Assembly: GCF_019947135.1 (NCBI RefSeq)
Contig: NZ_JAGSHT010000027.1
Coordinates: 1 to 64,000, forward strand
Source: Occultella gossypii
Lineage (GTDB): Bacteria; Actinomycetota; Actinomycetes; Actinomycetales; Beutenbergiaceae
Direction: 5' to 3'
DNA: 64,000 nt
Below the pieces are notes generated by a model. That model worked only from the letters and a program-made list of their open reading frames with translations, had not been told where the DNA came from and made no database searches. The translations under genes and the position numbers were made by a program. Position 1 is the stretch's first letter; every line of letters begins with the position of its first letter. Positions 32,703-41,553 of this stretch are shown here, one piece after another.

Positions 32703-33383
32703 ATGAGCGCAGGGCAGTTCCAGCTGGGTCCGTCCTCGCTCACCGATGCCCTCTACGAGTCGGTCCGGAGCAGGATCATCAGCGGGGACATCGCCCCCGG
32801 TGAGAAGCTCACCGAGCAGCGGATCGCCGACGACTACCGGGTCGCGCGTCCGACCGCGAAGGCCTGCCTGGAGCGGCTCACCGCGCTCGGTCTGCTGCGC
32901 CGGTCCGCCCACAAGACGGCCGTGGTGCCCGAGCTCGACGAGGTCGACATCACCGACCTGTTCTTCACCCGCGAGATGTTCGAGTGCACGGCGGCGGACC
33001 GGCTGGCGCAGGCCCGGACCGTGCCGGAGGCGGCCCGCAAGGCGCAGACGGCGATCGAGTCCGCGGTCCGCGCGAAGGCCTTCGACGATCAGGTCGTGGC
33101 GGACATCGAGTTCCACTGGGCGCTCATCAACGCCGTGGACAGCCCCAGGTTGTCCCGGGTGTACGAGATGGTCAGTGGAGAGGTGCACCTGACGATGGGG
33201 CAGTTCAAGGCGCACCGGCGCACCGCCCCGTCGACGGTGGCGGCCGAGCACGCGCTGATCCTGAAGGCGATCGAGGACGGCGACCGGGCGGCGGCCCGCG
33301 AGCAGATGGCGCACCACCTGCAGCAGGCACGGGACCGGGTCCTCGCCCAGGTGGTCGCCTCTCGCGAGGAAGCCCCGGCCTGA
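32703..33383 (+). CDS. GntR-family regulator, FCD (FadR-type) subfamily
   Basis: 226 residues. The N-terminal winged helix (ALYESVRSRIISGDIAPGEK, LTEQRIADDYRVARPTAKAC, LERLTALGLLRR) binds DNA. The C-terminal all-helical FCD domain (FTREMFECTAADRLAQA, FHWALINAVDSPRLSRVYEM, AAEHALILKAIEDGDRAAAR, QMAHHLQQARDRV) has the usual Asp/His metal-site helices. It probably senses a carboxylated sugar or acid intermediate of the pathway and controls itself, the divergent glycosidase/isomerase promoters and the importer through the three TTGT-N3-ACAA-like sites. Start chosen at the ATG at 32703 because upstream in-frame starts lie before the -10. Confidence 0.9.
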   Translation: MSAGQFQLGPSSLTDALYESVRSRIISGDIAPGEKLTEQRIADDYRVARPTAKACLERLTALGLLRRSAHKTAVVPELDEVDITDLFFTREMFECTAADRLAQARTVPEAARKAQTAIESAVRAKAFDDQVVADIEFHWALINAVDSPRLSRVYEMVSGEVHLTMGQFKAHRRTAPSTVAAEHALILKAIEDGDRAAAREQMAHHLQQARDRVLAQVVASREEAPA

Positions 33384-33517
33384 CCCGTCGGCCGACCGGG
33401 GACTCCCCGACTTGCATGGCCGGCCGGCCTGCGTAACGGTGGAACGGACCGAGGCGCACGCGTGCGGTTCTCCGCTGCCGTCGAGCGCCCCCATCGAAGT
33501 CACGAGAGGGAGCCCCA

Positions 33518-33796
33518 ATGCTCACCCTGACCGAGAACGCCCAGTCCGCCATCAAGACCATCGCCACCGAAGCAGGCCTGCCGGACGACGGCGGGGTCCG
33601 GATCTCCATGGCCGAGAGCGGCACCGAGCTCGAGATGGCGTTGGCACCGGAACCCGCGGCCGGCGACGACGTCATCGAGAACGCCGGGGCCCGCGTCTTC
33701 GTGCCCACCGAGACCGCGGCCCTGCTCGCCGAGCAGGAACTGGATGCGGCGACCACCGAGCAGGGCACCGGCTTCACACTGCGCCAGCAAGGGTAG
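33518..33796 (+). CDS. HesB/IscA-like protein lacking cysteines
   Basis: 92 residues, GAGGGAG before the ATG. MLTLTENAQSAIKTIATEAG, then GVRISMAESGTELEMALAPE and ENAGARVFVPTETAALLAEQ follow the A-type iron-sulfur carrier fold. The three Cys that bind the cluster (one mid-protein and a C-terminal CxC) are absent; the end is TEQGTGFTLRQQG. It is therefore unlikely to carry a cluster by the usual route. Cysteine-less HesB-like proteins of this length occur in actinobacteria with no known role. The 134 bases upstream hold no gene. Confidence 0.75.
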   Translation: MLTLTENAQSAIKTIATEAGLPDDGGVRISMAESGTELEMALAPEPAAGDDVIENAGARVFVPTETAALLAEQELDAATTEQGTGFTLRQQG

Positions 33797-33874
33797 CGAA
33801 CGCGCCCCCGTCGGCCGCCGGCCGGCGGGAGCACTACCCCGAACGGGGTGAGGTCTGAGCGCCGCGGCCGCGCG

Positions 33875-33880
33875 TAGAGT
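33875..33880 (+). promoter_or_regulatory. Near-leaderless promoter -10 (TAGAGT)
   Basis: TAGAGT ends 8 bases before the ATG at 33889; no Shine-Dalgarno sequence is present. Confidence 0.5.
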
Positions 33881-33888
33881 CCGCCGCT

Positions 33889-35526
33889 ATGACCTCCGCG
33901 ACCACCGGTCGGCCGTCCTGGCTGTTGCCTACGCTCGCCGGGTACCGGCGGCGCTGGCTCGGCCGGGACGTCGTCGCCGGCCTGTCCGCCGGAGCGGTCG
34001 TGGTGCCGCAGGCGATGGCCTACGCGACGGTCGCGAACCTGCCCGTCCAGGTCGGCCTGTACACCTGCATCGTCCCGACGGCCGTGTACGCACTGCTCGG
34101 CGGCAGCCGGGCGATGAGCGTCTCCACGACGTCGACGATCGCGACGCTGACCGCGACCACACTGGTCGCCGCCGGTATCGCGACCGGTGCCGGCGGCCCC
34201 GATGCCGCCCTCGGTTCGCTCGTGACGCTGACCCTGCTGGTCGGTGCCGTGCTGCTGGCCGCGCGGCTGCTCGGGCTGGGCGCCCTGGTGGAGAACATCA
34301 GCGGCGCCACCGTGCTCGGCGTCAAGATCGGGGTCGGGGCCACGGTCGCGGTCGGCCAGCTGCCGACGCTCCTCGGCGAGACCGAGAACGTCTCCGGTGC
34401 CGGGTTCCTGCGCGCACTGGTCGCGGTCGGCAGGGCGCTCAACGACGTCAACGGCCCGACGGCGGTGCTCTCGCTCGCGTCGATCCTCGCCCTGGTCCTG
34501 CTCAAGCGGTTCGCGCCCCGGGTCCCGGGGCCGCTCCTGGTCGTCGCGGCGGGCATCGTCATCGTCGCGGTCACCTCCGCCGAGGCCGCCGGGCTGCGGC
34601 TCATCGATCCGGTCCCGTCCGGGCTGCCGCGGCCGACCCTTCCCGAGCTCACCCACCTCGGCGCCCTCCTGCCGGGTGCGCTCGCGATCGCGGTGATGGC
34701 GTTCCTGGAGTCCGCGGCCGTGGCCCGGGGGATCCGCCGGGCGCCTGAGCCGGCGATCGACAGCGACGCGGAACTGCTCGCCGCGGGTGCCACGAACGCT
34801 GCCGGTGCCCTGTTCGGCGCGATGCCGGCCGCGGGCGGGTTCTCCCAGAGCGCCATCAACCGGGGCGCAGGTGCCCGGTCGCAGGTCTCCGGCCTCGTCA
34901 CGGTCGCCCTCGCCGTCGCCGTCGCGCTGTTCCTGGCCCCGGTCCTGAGCCTGCTCCCACAGGCGACGCTGGCCGCCATGGTCGTGGTCGCCGTCGTCGG
35001 GCTGATCGACGTCCCCATGCTGGTGCGGTGGTCGCAGATCAGCCCACCCGACTTCTGGATCGCGTTCGTGGTGGCCGTCGTCGGCCTGTCGGCCGGCCTG
35101 CTGGCGGCCGTCGGGGTCGGCGTCGTCGCGACCCTCGCGCTGGTGCTCCGAGAGATCAACACCCCGCGGCTGGAGGTGACCGAGTGGCGCGGCGGCGCTC
35201 TCGCGGTCCACCTCGGTCAGGGCCTCTACACGGCGAACGCCCTGGCGAACGAGCGCGCACTCGTGCACCTGGCCACGTCCCAGGACGAACCGGTGCGCGC
35301 GCTCGTCCTCGACGTCGAACGCCTCGACGTGGTCACCATGACCGTGCTGGACGCCCTCGCCGATCTCGACCGCGAGCTGGCGGGCCACGGCATCGAACTG
35401 CACCTTGCCCGGCTGCCGGGCTCCGCCGTCGAGGTCGCTCGGCATGTGCCCTGGTACCAACAGGTCGCGGCAGCCGGCCGCGTCCACGACAGTGTCGAGG
35501 ACGGACTGGCCGCCGCGGCGGACTGA
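33889..35526 (+). CDS. SulP-family anion (sulfate) transporter with STAS domain
   Basis: 545 residues. Signature near the start: LGRDVVAGLSAGAVVVPQAM, AYATVANLPVQVGLYTCIVP. About 11-12 hydrophobic segments reach residue 425, including QSAINRGAGARSQVSGLVT. A cytoplasmic STAS domain follows (VTEWRGGALAVHLGQGLYTA, then ALVLDVERLDVVTMTVLDAL). The family moves sulfate, bicarbonate or other anions. Tail-to-tail with a sulfatase gene (14-base gap), it may handle sulfate released by that enzyme or supply sulfate; the anion is inferred from context only. Confidence 0.9.
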   Translation: MTSATTGRPSWLLPTLAGYRRRWLGRDVVAGLSAGAVVVPQAMAYATVANLPVQVGLYTCIVPTAVYALLGGSRAMSVSTTSTIATLTATTLVAAGIATGAGGPDAALGSLVTLTLLVGAVLLAARLLGLGALVENISGATVLGVKIGVGATVAVGQLPTLLGETENVSGAGFLRALVAVGRALNDVNGPTAVLSLASILALVLLKRFAPRVPGPLLVVAAGIVIVAVTSAEAAGLRLIDPVPSGLPRPTLPELTHLGALLPGALAIAVMAFLESAAVARGIRRAPEPAIDSDAELLAAGATNAAGALFGAMPAAGGFSQSAINRGAGARSQVSGLVTVALAVAVALFLAPVLSLLPQATLAAMVVVAVVGLIDVPMLVRWSQISPPDFWIAFVVAVVGLSAGLLAAVGVGVVATLALVLREINTPRLEVTEWRGGALAVHLGQGLYTANALANERALVHLATSQDEPVRALVLDVERLDVVTMTVLDALADLDRELAGHGIELHLARLPGSAVEVARHVPWYQQVAAAGRVHDSVEDGLAAAAD

Positions 35527-35539
35527 GGCGTGGGACGGG

Positions 35540-37039
35540 TCAGGAGTTGCCGGCGACGCTCTTGAGCTTCTGCATCACCTTGTCGATGGTGAACGTCGCC
35601 GGTGCCTGCCGGGGCGGGAACTCGAGGAACGTCTTCAGCATCGACGCCACGAACGCCTGGGCCGGTACGAACAGGAAGATCCGGTCCAACAGCCAGTCCC
35701 AGTAGGTGTTGGAGGTGCGATCGGCACGCTCGAACGGGTCCGTCTTCAGATTGAAGAGTTTCGGCACCCGCAGCTCGACCCAGGGGTCGACCCATACCGC
35801 GAGCGTGCCCTCCGTGCGCTGTTCGAGGAAGACGATCTTCCAGTTGTCGAAGCGCAACGCCGTGAGGTCACCCTCGTCGGAGACGTAGAAGAATGTTTTG
35901 CGTGGGCTCTCCGGTGCCGCCCCGGTGATGTAGTCGAGCTGGTTGTGGCCGTCGAGCTGCACGTGATAGTTCGTGCCGTTCAACTCGGTCCCGGCCGCCA
36001 GCCGTTCGGCGATGTCGGGGTCGCCGGCCGCGGCGAGCAGGGTGACGAACCAGTCGTTGTGGCTGACGATCCCGTTGAGGGTGGTCCCGGCCGGGATGTG
36101 CCCGGGCCAGCGCACCATGGCGGGCGACCGGTAGGCACCCTCCCAGTTCGAGTTCTTCTCGTTCCGGAACGGGGTCATCGCGCCGTCCGGCCAGGTGTTC
36201 ATGTGCGGGCCGTTGTCCGTGGAGTACATGACGATCGTGTCCTCGGCGAGGCCGAGCTCGTCGATCAGGTCGAGCAGGTTCCCGACGATGTCGTCGTGAT
36301 AGAGCATCGCGTCGTGGTACTCCGACTGCCAGCGGCCGGCCCGCCCCTTGTCCTGCTCGCGCACGTGCGTCCGGAAGTGCATGTGGGTCGCGTTGAACCA
36401 CACGAAGAACGGCGTGTCATCCTCGGCCTTCGCGCGGATGAACTCGGACGCGGCGTCCCGGAACTCCTCGTCACAGGTCTCCATCCGCTTCTTCGTCAGC
36501 GGGCCGGTGTCCTCCACCCGCTGCGTCCCGTCTCCGTTCGCCCAGGAGTGGATGACGCCGCGCGGGCCGAACCGGTCACGGAAGTTGGGAAACTCCTCGG
36601 GTGAGGGGTAGTCGGGGTGCTCGGGCTCCTCCTCGGCGTTGAGGTGGTACAGGTTGCCGAAGAACTCGTCGAAGCCGTGCATCGTGGGCAGGAACTCGTC
36701 ACGGTCACCCAGGTGGTTCTTCCCGAACTGGCCGGTGGCGTAGCCCTGGGCCTTGAGCGCGGTGGCGATCGTGGGGTCCTCCGCGCGCAGACCGATGTTC
36801 GCGCCGGGCATGCCGACCTTCGTCAGGCCGGTGCGGTACGGGTTCTGCCCGGTGATGAACGCGGCGCGGCCGGCGGTGCAGCTCTGCTCGCCGTAGTAGT
36901 CGGTGAACTTCACCCCTTCGTCGGCGACGCGGTCGATGTTGGGCGTGCGGTAGCCCATCAGCCCGTCGGAATACGTACTGAGGTTGGTGATGCCGATGTC
37001 GTCGCCCCAGATGATCAGGATGTTCGGCTTGTCTGCCAC
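35540..37039 (-). CDS. Type I sulfatase (arylsulfatase family) with CTAGR formylglycine site
   Basis: 499 residues from GTG 37039 (GGGAG upstream). Metal-site start PNILIIWGDDIGITNLSTYS, modification motif SCTAGRAAFITGQNPYRTGL (C-x-A-x-R, the Cys converted to formylglycine), then FGKNHLGDRDEFLPTMHGFD and TDNGPHMNTWPDGAMTPFRN with metal ligands. No signal peptide, so cytoplasmic unless exported with a partner. It hydrolyses a sulfate ester, substrate unknown. The gene for a formylglycine-generating enzyme lies 1.2 kb away at 38215, and a SulP transporter gene abuts its 3' end. A HAD gene is divergent from it. Confidence 0.92.
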   Translation of the reverse strand: MADKPNILIIWGDDIGITNLSTYSDGLMGYRTPNIDRVADEGVKFTDYYGEQSCTAGRAAFITGQNPYRTGLTKVGMPGANIGLRAEDPTIATALKAQGYATGQFGKNHLGDRDEFLPTMHGFDEFFGNLYHLNAEEEPEHPDYPSPEEFPNFRDRFGPRGVIHSWANGDGTQRVEDTGPLTKKRMETCDEEFRDAASEFIRAKAEDDTPFFVWFNATHMHFRTHVREQDKGRAGRWQSEYHDAMLYHDDIVGNLLDLIDELGLAEDTIVMYSTDNGPHMNTWPDGAMTPFRNEKNSNWEGAYRSPAMVRWPGHIPAGTTLNGIVSHNDWFVTLLAAAGDPDIAERLAAGTELNGTNYHVQLDGHNQLDYITGAAPESPRKTFFYVSDEGDLTALRFDNWKIVFLEQRTEGTLAVWVDPWVELRVPKLFNLKTDPFERADRTSNTYWDWLLDRIFLFVPAQAFVASMLKTFLEFPPRQAPATFTIDKVMQKLKSVAGNS

Positions 37040-37205
37040 GGTGTGCTCCCTCGGATCGTCGGCGGGAAAGTCCCACCCCGATCGAATCACCGCACGCTGC
37101 CGCACAGATCATCCGTGCCGGGTGAGCCCGGGCCCCGCCGGGCACCCGTAGCGTCGGCGACCGAGGGCGGCCGGAGGATCCGTCCCGGACGGAAGGACAC
37201 CCACG

Positions 37206-38159
37206 GTGACCGACTCCCTGCCTGCTCTGCCGTCCTGGCGGGACACCCCCACCCGGACGGCGATCAGCGAGTTCATCGCTGCCGTCACGGCCGAGGACGG
37301 CCCCGACTTCGTGCCACCCGAGGGCCGGGTCGCGGTCTTCGACAACGACGGCACGCTCTGGACCGAGAAGCCGATGCTGGTCCAGCTGCACTACCTGCTC
37401 GAGCAGTGGAAGGTCGCCGCCGAGGCCGATCCCACCCTCGCCGAGACGCAGCCGTACCGGGCCGCCGTCACCGGGGACCTCGCCTGGCTCGGTGCCGCGG
37501 TCGACAAGCACTACGCCGGGGACGACTCGGATCTCGGCGCGATCATCGCCGCGGTGTCCGCCGCCAGCGCCGGAACGAGCGTCGAGGAGTACGAAGCCTC
37601 GGTGGCGGCGTTCTTCCGGCAGGCGCGCCACCTGACCCTCGGCAGTTCCTACGCCCACACGGTCTACCAGCCGATGGTCGAGCTGGTCCGGCTGCTCGAT
37701 GCCCACGACTTCCGCACCTACATCGTCTCCGGCGGGGAGCGTGACTTCATGCGGCAGATCGCGCAGGACTACTACGGGATCCCGACGCAGCGAGTGGTCG
37801 GCACCGGGCTCGGGATGGAGTACGACGCCGAGCAGAACGTGGTGCGCTACAAGGGCGCCTTGTCCTTCTTCGACGACGGCCCGGAGAAGCCGGTGCGGAT
37901 CTGGATGCGCACCGGGCGGCGGCCGATCCTGGCCGCCGGCAACTCCAACGGGGACATCCCGATGCTCCGGTTCGCCCAGGGCAACCCGCGCAGCCTCGCC
38001 CTGCTCGTCAACCATGACGACGACACCGACCGCGGCGACATCCCCTACGCCAAGGGCGCCGAGAAGGCGATCGAGGCGGCGCCGGCACACGGGTTCACCG
38101 TGGTCAGCGTCCGCGACGACTGGTCGCAGGTGTTCCCGGCAGGCGACCAGCAGGCCTGA
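37206..38159 (+). CDS. HAD-superfamily phosphatase (SerB-like)
   Basis: 317 residues, GTG start after GGAAGGA. Nucleophile motif VAVFDNDGTLWTEKPM (Asp-x-Asp), a helical cap, motif II TYIVSGGERDFMRQ and motif III/IV AAGNSNGDIPMLRFAQGN. The family removes phosphate from small metabolites or proteins; HAD proteins of this length often sit beside sulfatases in actinobacteria. Its upstream region has TAGCGT at 37149, a possible -10. It is 55 bases from the convergent maturase gene. Substrate unknown. Confidence 0.85.
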   Translation: MTDSLPALPSWRDTPTRTAISEFIAAVTAEDGPDFVPPEGRVAVFDNDGTLWTEKPMLVQLHYLLEQWKVAAEADPTLAETQPYRAAVTGDLAWLGAAVDKHYAGDDSDLGAIIAAVSAASAGTSVEEYEASVAAFFRQARHLTLGSSYAHTVYQPMVELVRLLDAHDFRTYIVSGGERDFMRQIAQDYYGIPTQRVVGTGLGMEYDAEQNVVRYKGALSFFDDGPEKPVRIWMRTGRRPILAAGNSNGDIPMLRFAQGNPRSLALLVNHDDDTDRGDIPYAKGAEKAIEAAPAHGFTVVSVRDDWSQVFPAGDQQA

Positions 38160-38214
38160 GGCGAGCCGGCCGCACGAGCCGGGTTCCGCCGTCGGGCATT
38201 CGCAAGAAACCGGC

Positions 38215-39126
38215 TCAGGCGTCCTTCGCGCAGCGGAACCCGATATGGGACATCCCGGTGTCCTCGGCCTGCGGCGAGCGCGCCGCGGGCCGGAACCGGA
38301 GGCAGTACTCCGGCGAGCACAGCTGCGACCCGCCCTTGAGGACCCGGCGGGGGATCGCGAACCCCTCCTGCGCGCTCGCGGTCGCGAGCAGGTTCGTGCG
38401 CTTGCCCGGGTCCACCGGGTTGTCCGACAGGCGCAGGTGCCGCGGCGTGTAGTAGTCCGACGTCCACTCCCAGACATTGCCGATCATGTCGAAGAGGCCG
38501 TAGCCGTTCGCGGGGTAGGAGCCGACCGGCGCGGCGTCCCCGACGCCCTGGTTGTCGTACGGGAAGCGCCCGAGCCATGTGTTCGCCTGTGCGACGCCGT
38601 CCGGGTAGGGCTCGTCACCCCACGCGAACCGCTCGCCGTCCGAGCCGCCGCGCGCCGCGTACTCGTGCTCGGCCTCGGTCGGCAGCCGTAGGCCCGCCCA
38701 GGTCGCGTACGCGGTGGCGTCCTCGAAGCTGACGTGGATGACCGGGTGGTCCGGGCGGCCGGCGACGGTGGAGTCCGGGCCGAACGGCCGACGCCAGGAC
38801 GCGCCCGGCTGCCAGCGCCACCAGTTCCGCCAGTTCCGCAGGTCGACGGGCCCGGCTGTCGGGGTGAAGACCATGGCGCCCGGCACCAGGTCCGCCGGGT
38901 CCGCGCCCGGGAAGTCCTTCGGGTCCATCTCGCGCTCGGCCACGGTGACGTACCCGGTCGCCTCGACGAAGCGCGCGTACGCGGCGTTCGTCACCTCGTA
39001 CCGGTCGATCCAGAACGGCCCGACCTCGCGGGAGTGCACCGGGCGCTCGTCGGGGTAGAACTCCTCGGAACCCATCAGGAAGGTGCCGCCGTCGAGGTGG
39101 ACCAAGTCGTGGGTGGTGGCGGTCAT
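38215..39126 (-). CDS. Formylglycine-generating enzyme (SUMF1/FGE family)
   Basis: 303 residues. Start HLDGGTFLMGSEEFYPDERP, middle HPVIHVSFEDATAYATWAGL, RLPTEAEHEYAARGG and NVWEWTSDYY. The active site near the end, KGGSQLCSPEYCLRFRPAAR, holds the two Cys five residues apart that bind copper and oxidise the sulfatase Cys. It is full length for the family, with no signal peptide. It oxidises Cys of CxPxR/CxAxR motifs to formylglycine, and the adjacent sulfatase has CTAGR. GGAG precedes the ATG. It is therefore the likely maturase of the sulfatase at 35540. Confidence 0.93.
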   Translation of the reverse strand: MTATTHDLVHLDGGTFLMGSEEFYPDERPVHSREVGPFWIDRYEVTNAAYARFVEATGYVTVAEREMDPKDFPGADPADLVPGAMVFTPTAGPVDLRNWRNWWRWQPGASWRRPFGPDSTVAGRPDHPVIHVSFEDATAYATWAGLRLPTEAEHEYAARGGSDGERFAWGDEPYPDGVAQANTWLGRFPYDNQGVGDAAPVGSYPANGYGLFDMIGNVWEWTSDYYTPRHLRLSDNPVDPGKRTNLLATASAQEGFAIPRRVLKGGSQLCSPEYCLRFRPAARSPQAEDTGMSHIGFRCAKDA

Positions 39127-39186
39127 GACCGTGGGGCTCCTTCGCTGGGCGTCGGTCGCGAGTCTAGGGCGGCGGCCCCCGGTCGG

Positions 39187-41286
39187 TCAGGGCCCGACGG
39201 CGGTGCTCGCCTCGAGCGCGTCCCGCAGGTCCGCCGTGGTGCCGACGGGCAGGTCGCAGACGAAGCCGCGGCACACGTAGGCCGCGGACCCGCCGCGCAG
39301 CAGGGGCCGGTCGGCGAGCAGCGGGTGGGGCCGCGGGGCGGAGCCGGCCGCCGGGGCTGCGGACCCGTCTGCCGGCTGCCCGCCGGAGACCTCCGGCGGT
39401 CCGTACGCGAGCACCAGGCCGGGAGACGTGCCGGCCCGCGCGAGCCGGACCATCTCCGCGGCCACGTCATCGGTGCCGACCACCGCGACCTGGACCGGAC
39501 CGGCCGCGGCCGCCTCGGCGACGGCGAGCGTCCAGCCCGCGAACCGGGCGTCACGCCGGGCCACCTCGCCACCGGCCGCGATCGCCGCATCGGCCTCGGC
39601 CCGCCACCGGCCGGTGAGCGCGGAGAACGTCAGCAGCGCCCCGGCCAGGGCCGACGTGCCGGACGGCTCCGCGTTGTCGCCCAGCCCACGCGGGCGGATG
39701 ACCAGGGGCTCCGCGTCGTCGGCGGTGTCGAAGAAGCCGCCGGCGCCGTCGGTGAAGTGGGTCAGCGCGGTGGCGAGGAGCGCGTCGGCCGCGTCCAGCC
39801 AGCGCCGCTCGCCGGTGGCCTGGTGCAGGGCGAGCAGACCCTCGGCGAGATTGCCGTAGTCGTCGGCCACCCCGGCGGCCAGACCCGCGACGCCGTCGCG
39901 GGAGGTCCGGAGCAGCCGGGAGCCCGCGGTCGGCGCAGCCGGGTCCGCGGGGTCGGCCGCACCGGCGCTCGCCGCGTCCGGCTCGCCCGGCACCACGTGC
40001 ACCGCCAGCAGGAAGTCCGCGCACCGGCTCGCAGCGGCCACCCACTCGGGCCGCTCCAGCAGCGCACCCGCCTCGGCGAGCGCCGCGATCGCCAGGCCGT
40101 TCCAGCTCGTGACCACCTTGTCGTCGCGGGCCGGCTGCGGCCGTGCGGACCGGGCCGCGAGCAGCGCCGACCGCCAGGCGGGCCACTGCTCCGGCGGCTC
40201 GCCGAGCAACCGCAGCGTCGAGCGGCCCGCCTCGAACGTGCCCTCGGCAGTGACGCCCAACAGCTCGGCCGCAGCGACGCCGTCGGGCCCGAGGACCTGT
40301 TCCACCTCGGCAGGCGACCAGACGTACGTCAGGCCCTCCTCGCCGTCGGTGTCCGCGTCCAGCGCGGAGGCGAAGCCGCCCTCGGCGGTGCCGAGGTCTC
40401 GGAGCAGGAACTCGGCAGTCTCGGAGGCCACCCGCCGGGCCTGCTCGGAGCCGGTGGCCCGGAACAGGTGCAGGTACACGCGCAGCAGCTGGGCGTTGTC
40501 GTAGAGCATCTTCTCGAAGTGCGGCACCACCCAGGCCGCGTCGACCGAGTAGCGCGCGAAGCCGCCGGCGAGCTGGTCGTAGATGCCGCCGCGGGCCATG
40601 GCGGTGCAGGTCGCCTCGACCATCGCCAGGGCCCGCTCCGATCCGGTCCGGGCGGCGTGCCGGAGCAGGAACTCGAGGACCATCGACGGCGGGAACTTCG
40701 GCGCCGAGCCGAAGCCGGCCCGGCGGGGGTCGAAGTCGAGCCGCAGGTGCGCGACGGCGTCCGCGAGCTGGGACTCCTCGATCGGCATGGGTGCGCCGAC
40801 GTCGGCCAACGCGCGCAGGTCGTCGGCGATCTTCGCGCCGCCGTCCACGACCGCGGACCGGTTGTCCCGCCACACCTCGGTCACGGCCTGCAGGAGCTGG
40901 AGGAACTGGGGCCTGGGGTAGTAGGTGCCGCAGTGGAACGGCTCGCCTGCCGGGGTGAGGAAGCAGGTCATCGGCCACCCGCCGGCGCCGGTCATCGCCT
41001 GGGTGGCCCGCATGTACACGGCGTCGATGTCCGGGCGCTCCTCGCGGTCCACCTTGATCGCGACGAAGTGCTCGTTGATCGCCGCGGCCACGGCGTCGTC
41101 CTCGAACGACTCGTGCGCCATCACGTGGCACCAGTGACACGCGGCGTAGCCGACGGACAGCAGGATCGGCACGTCCCGCTCCCGCGCCTGCGCCAGGGCT
41201 TCGGGACCCCACTCCTGCCAGTGCACCGGGTTGTCCGCGTGCTGTCTGAGATAGGGCGAGGTGCTTGCGGCCAGTCGATTCGCCAT
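39187..41286 (-). CDS. DUF255 thioredoxin-fold / six-hairpin protein (YyaL/spermatogenesis-associated 20-like)
   Basis: 699 residues from the ATG at 41286 (GGTGGAG upstream). Typical start MANRLAASTSPYLRQHADNP, then VHWQEWGPEALAQA and the CxxC-bearing SVGYAACHWCHVMAHESFED, HFVAIKVDREERPDIDAVYM and GGWPMTCFLTPAGEPFHCGT. After this thioredoxin-like domain (about 1-165), a long alpha/alpha-barrel resembles N-acylglucosamine 2-epimerases (KFPPSMVLEFLLRH, YDQLAGGFARYSVDAAWVVP, HFEKMLYDNAQLLRVYLHLF). Role in bacteria unknown. It may be cotranscribed with the maturase gene 60 bases downstream, but no functional tie is evident. Confidence 0.92.
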   Translation of the reverse strand: MANRLAASTSPYLRQHADNPVHWQEWGPEALAQARERDVPILLSVGYAACHWCHVMAHESFEDDAVAAAINEHFVAIKVDREERPDIDAVYMRATQAMTGAGGWPMTCFLTPAGEPFHCGTYYPRPQFLQLLQAVTEVWRDNRSAVVDGGAKIADDLRALADVGAPMPIEESQLADAVAHLRLDFDPRRAGFGSAPKFPPSMVLEFLLRHAARTGSERALAMVEATCTAMARGGIYDQLAGGFARYSVDAAWVVPHFEKMLYDNAQLLRVYLHLFRATGSEQARRVASETAEFLLRDLGTAEGGFASALDADTDGEEGLTYVWSPAEVEQVLGPDGVAAAELLGVTAEGTFEAGRSTLRLLGEPPEQWPAWRSALLAARSARPQPARDDKVVTSWNGLAIAALAEAGALLERPEWVAAASRCADFLLAVHVVPGEPDAASAGAADPADPAAPTAGSRLLRTSRDGVAGLAAGVADDYGNLAEGLLALHQATGERRWLDAADALLATALTHFTDGAGGFFDTADDAEPLVIRPRGLGDNAEPSGTSALAGALLTFSALTGRWRAEADAAIAAGGEVARRDARFAGWTLAVAEAAAAGPVQVAVVGTDDVAAEMVRLARAGTSPGLVLAYGPPEVSGGQPADGSAAPAAGSAPRPHPLLADRPLLRGGSAAYVCRGFVCDLPVGTTADLRDALEASTAVGP

Positions 41287-41553
41287 GCTCCACCGTCTCA
41301 CCTCGCCGGGGTGTGGCGCACCCGCGGTGGTCCACCGGCGGGTTCGGGTCGATGTCCGAGAATTGCTTTCGGCCTCGGCGCGCCCCGGGCTATCGTCGCC
41401 TCCCATGGCCTTCTAACGGGGGAGACCAGGGTCCGGCGGCACCGATGTCGGCGGATCCGTTCGGGACTGACGGCGGCCTGGGCCACGCCGGCAAGGAACC
41501 CCCGCGAACACCGGCCGGGTACGGACCCGGTTGCGCAGACACGGGGAGGAATC

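Noticed and set aside
34020-35162. 380-codon Thr/Ala/Pro-rich frame opposite the SulP gene
   Set aside because: Composition is that of a shadow frame; the plus frame encodes a full SulP transporter with STAS domain.
37064-37154. GGGAAAGTCCCACCCC followed by TAGCGT before the HAD gene, resembling the secretion-locus promoter
   Set aside because: The box is only partly alike and the spacing to TAGCGT is about 84 bases, not 46-47.
41405-41416. Three-codon upstream frame (ATG GCC TTC TAA) shortly after a TATCGT element before livK
   Set aside because: Too short to judge; no attenuator structure or regulatory codons; probably chance.
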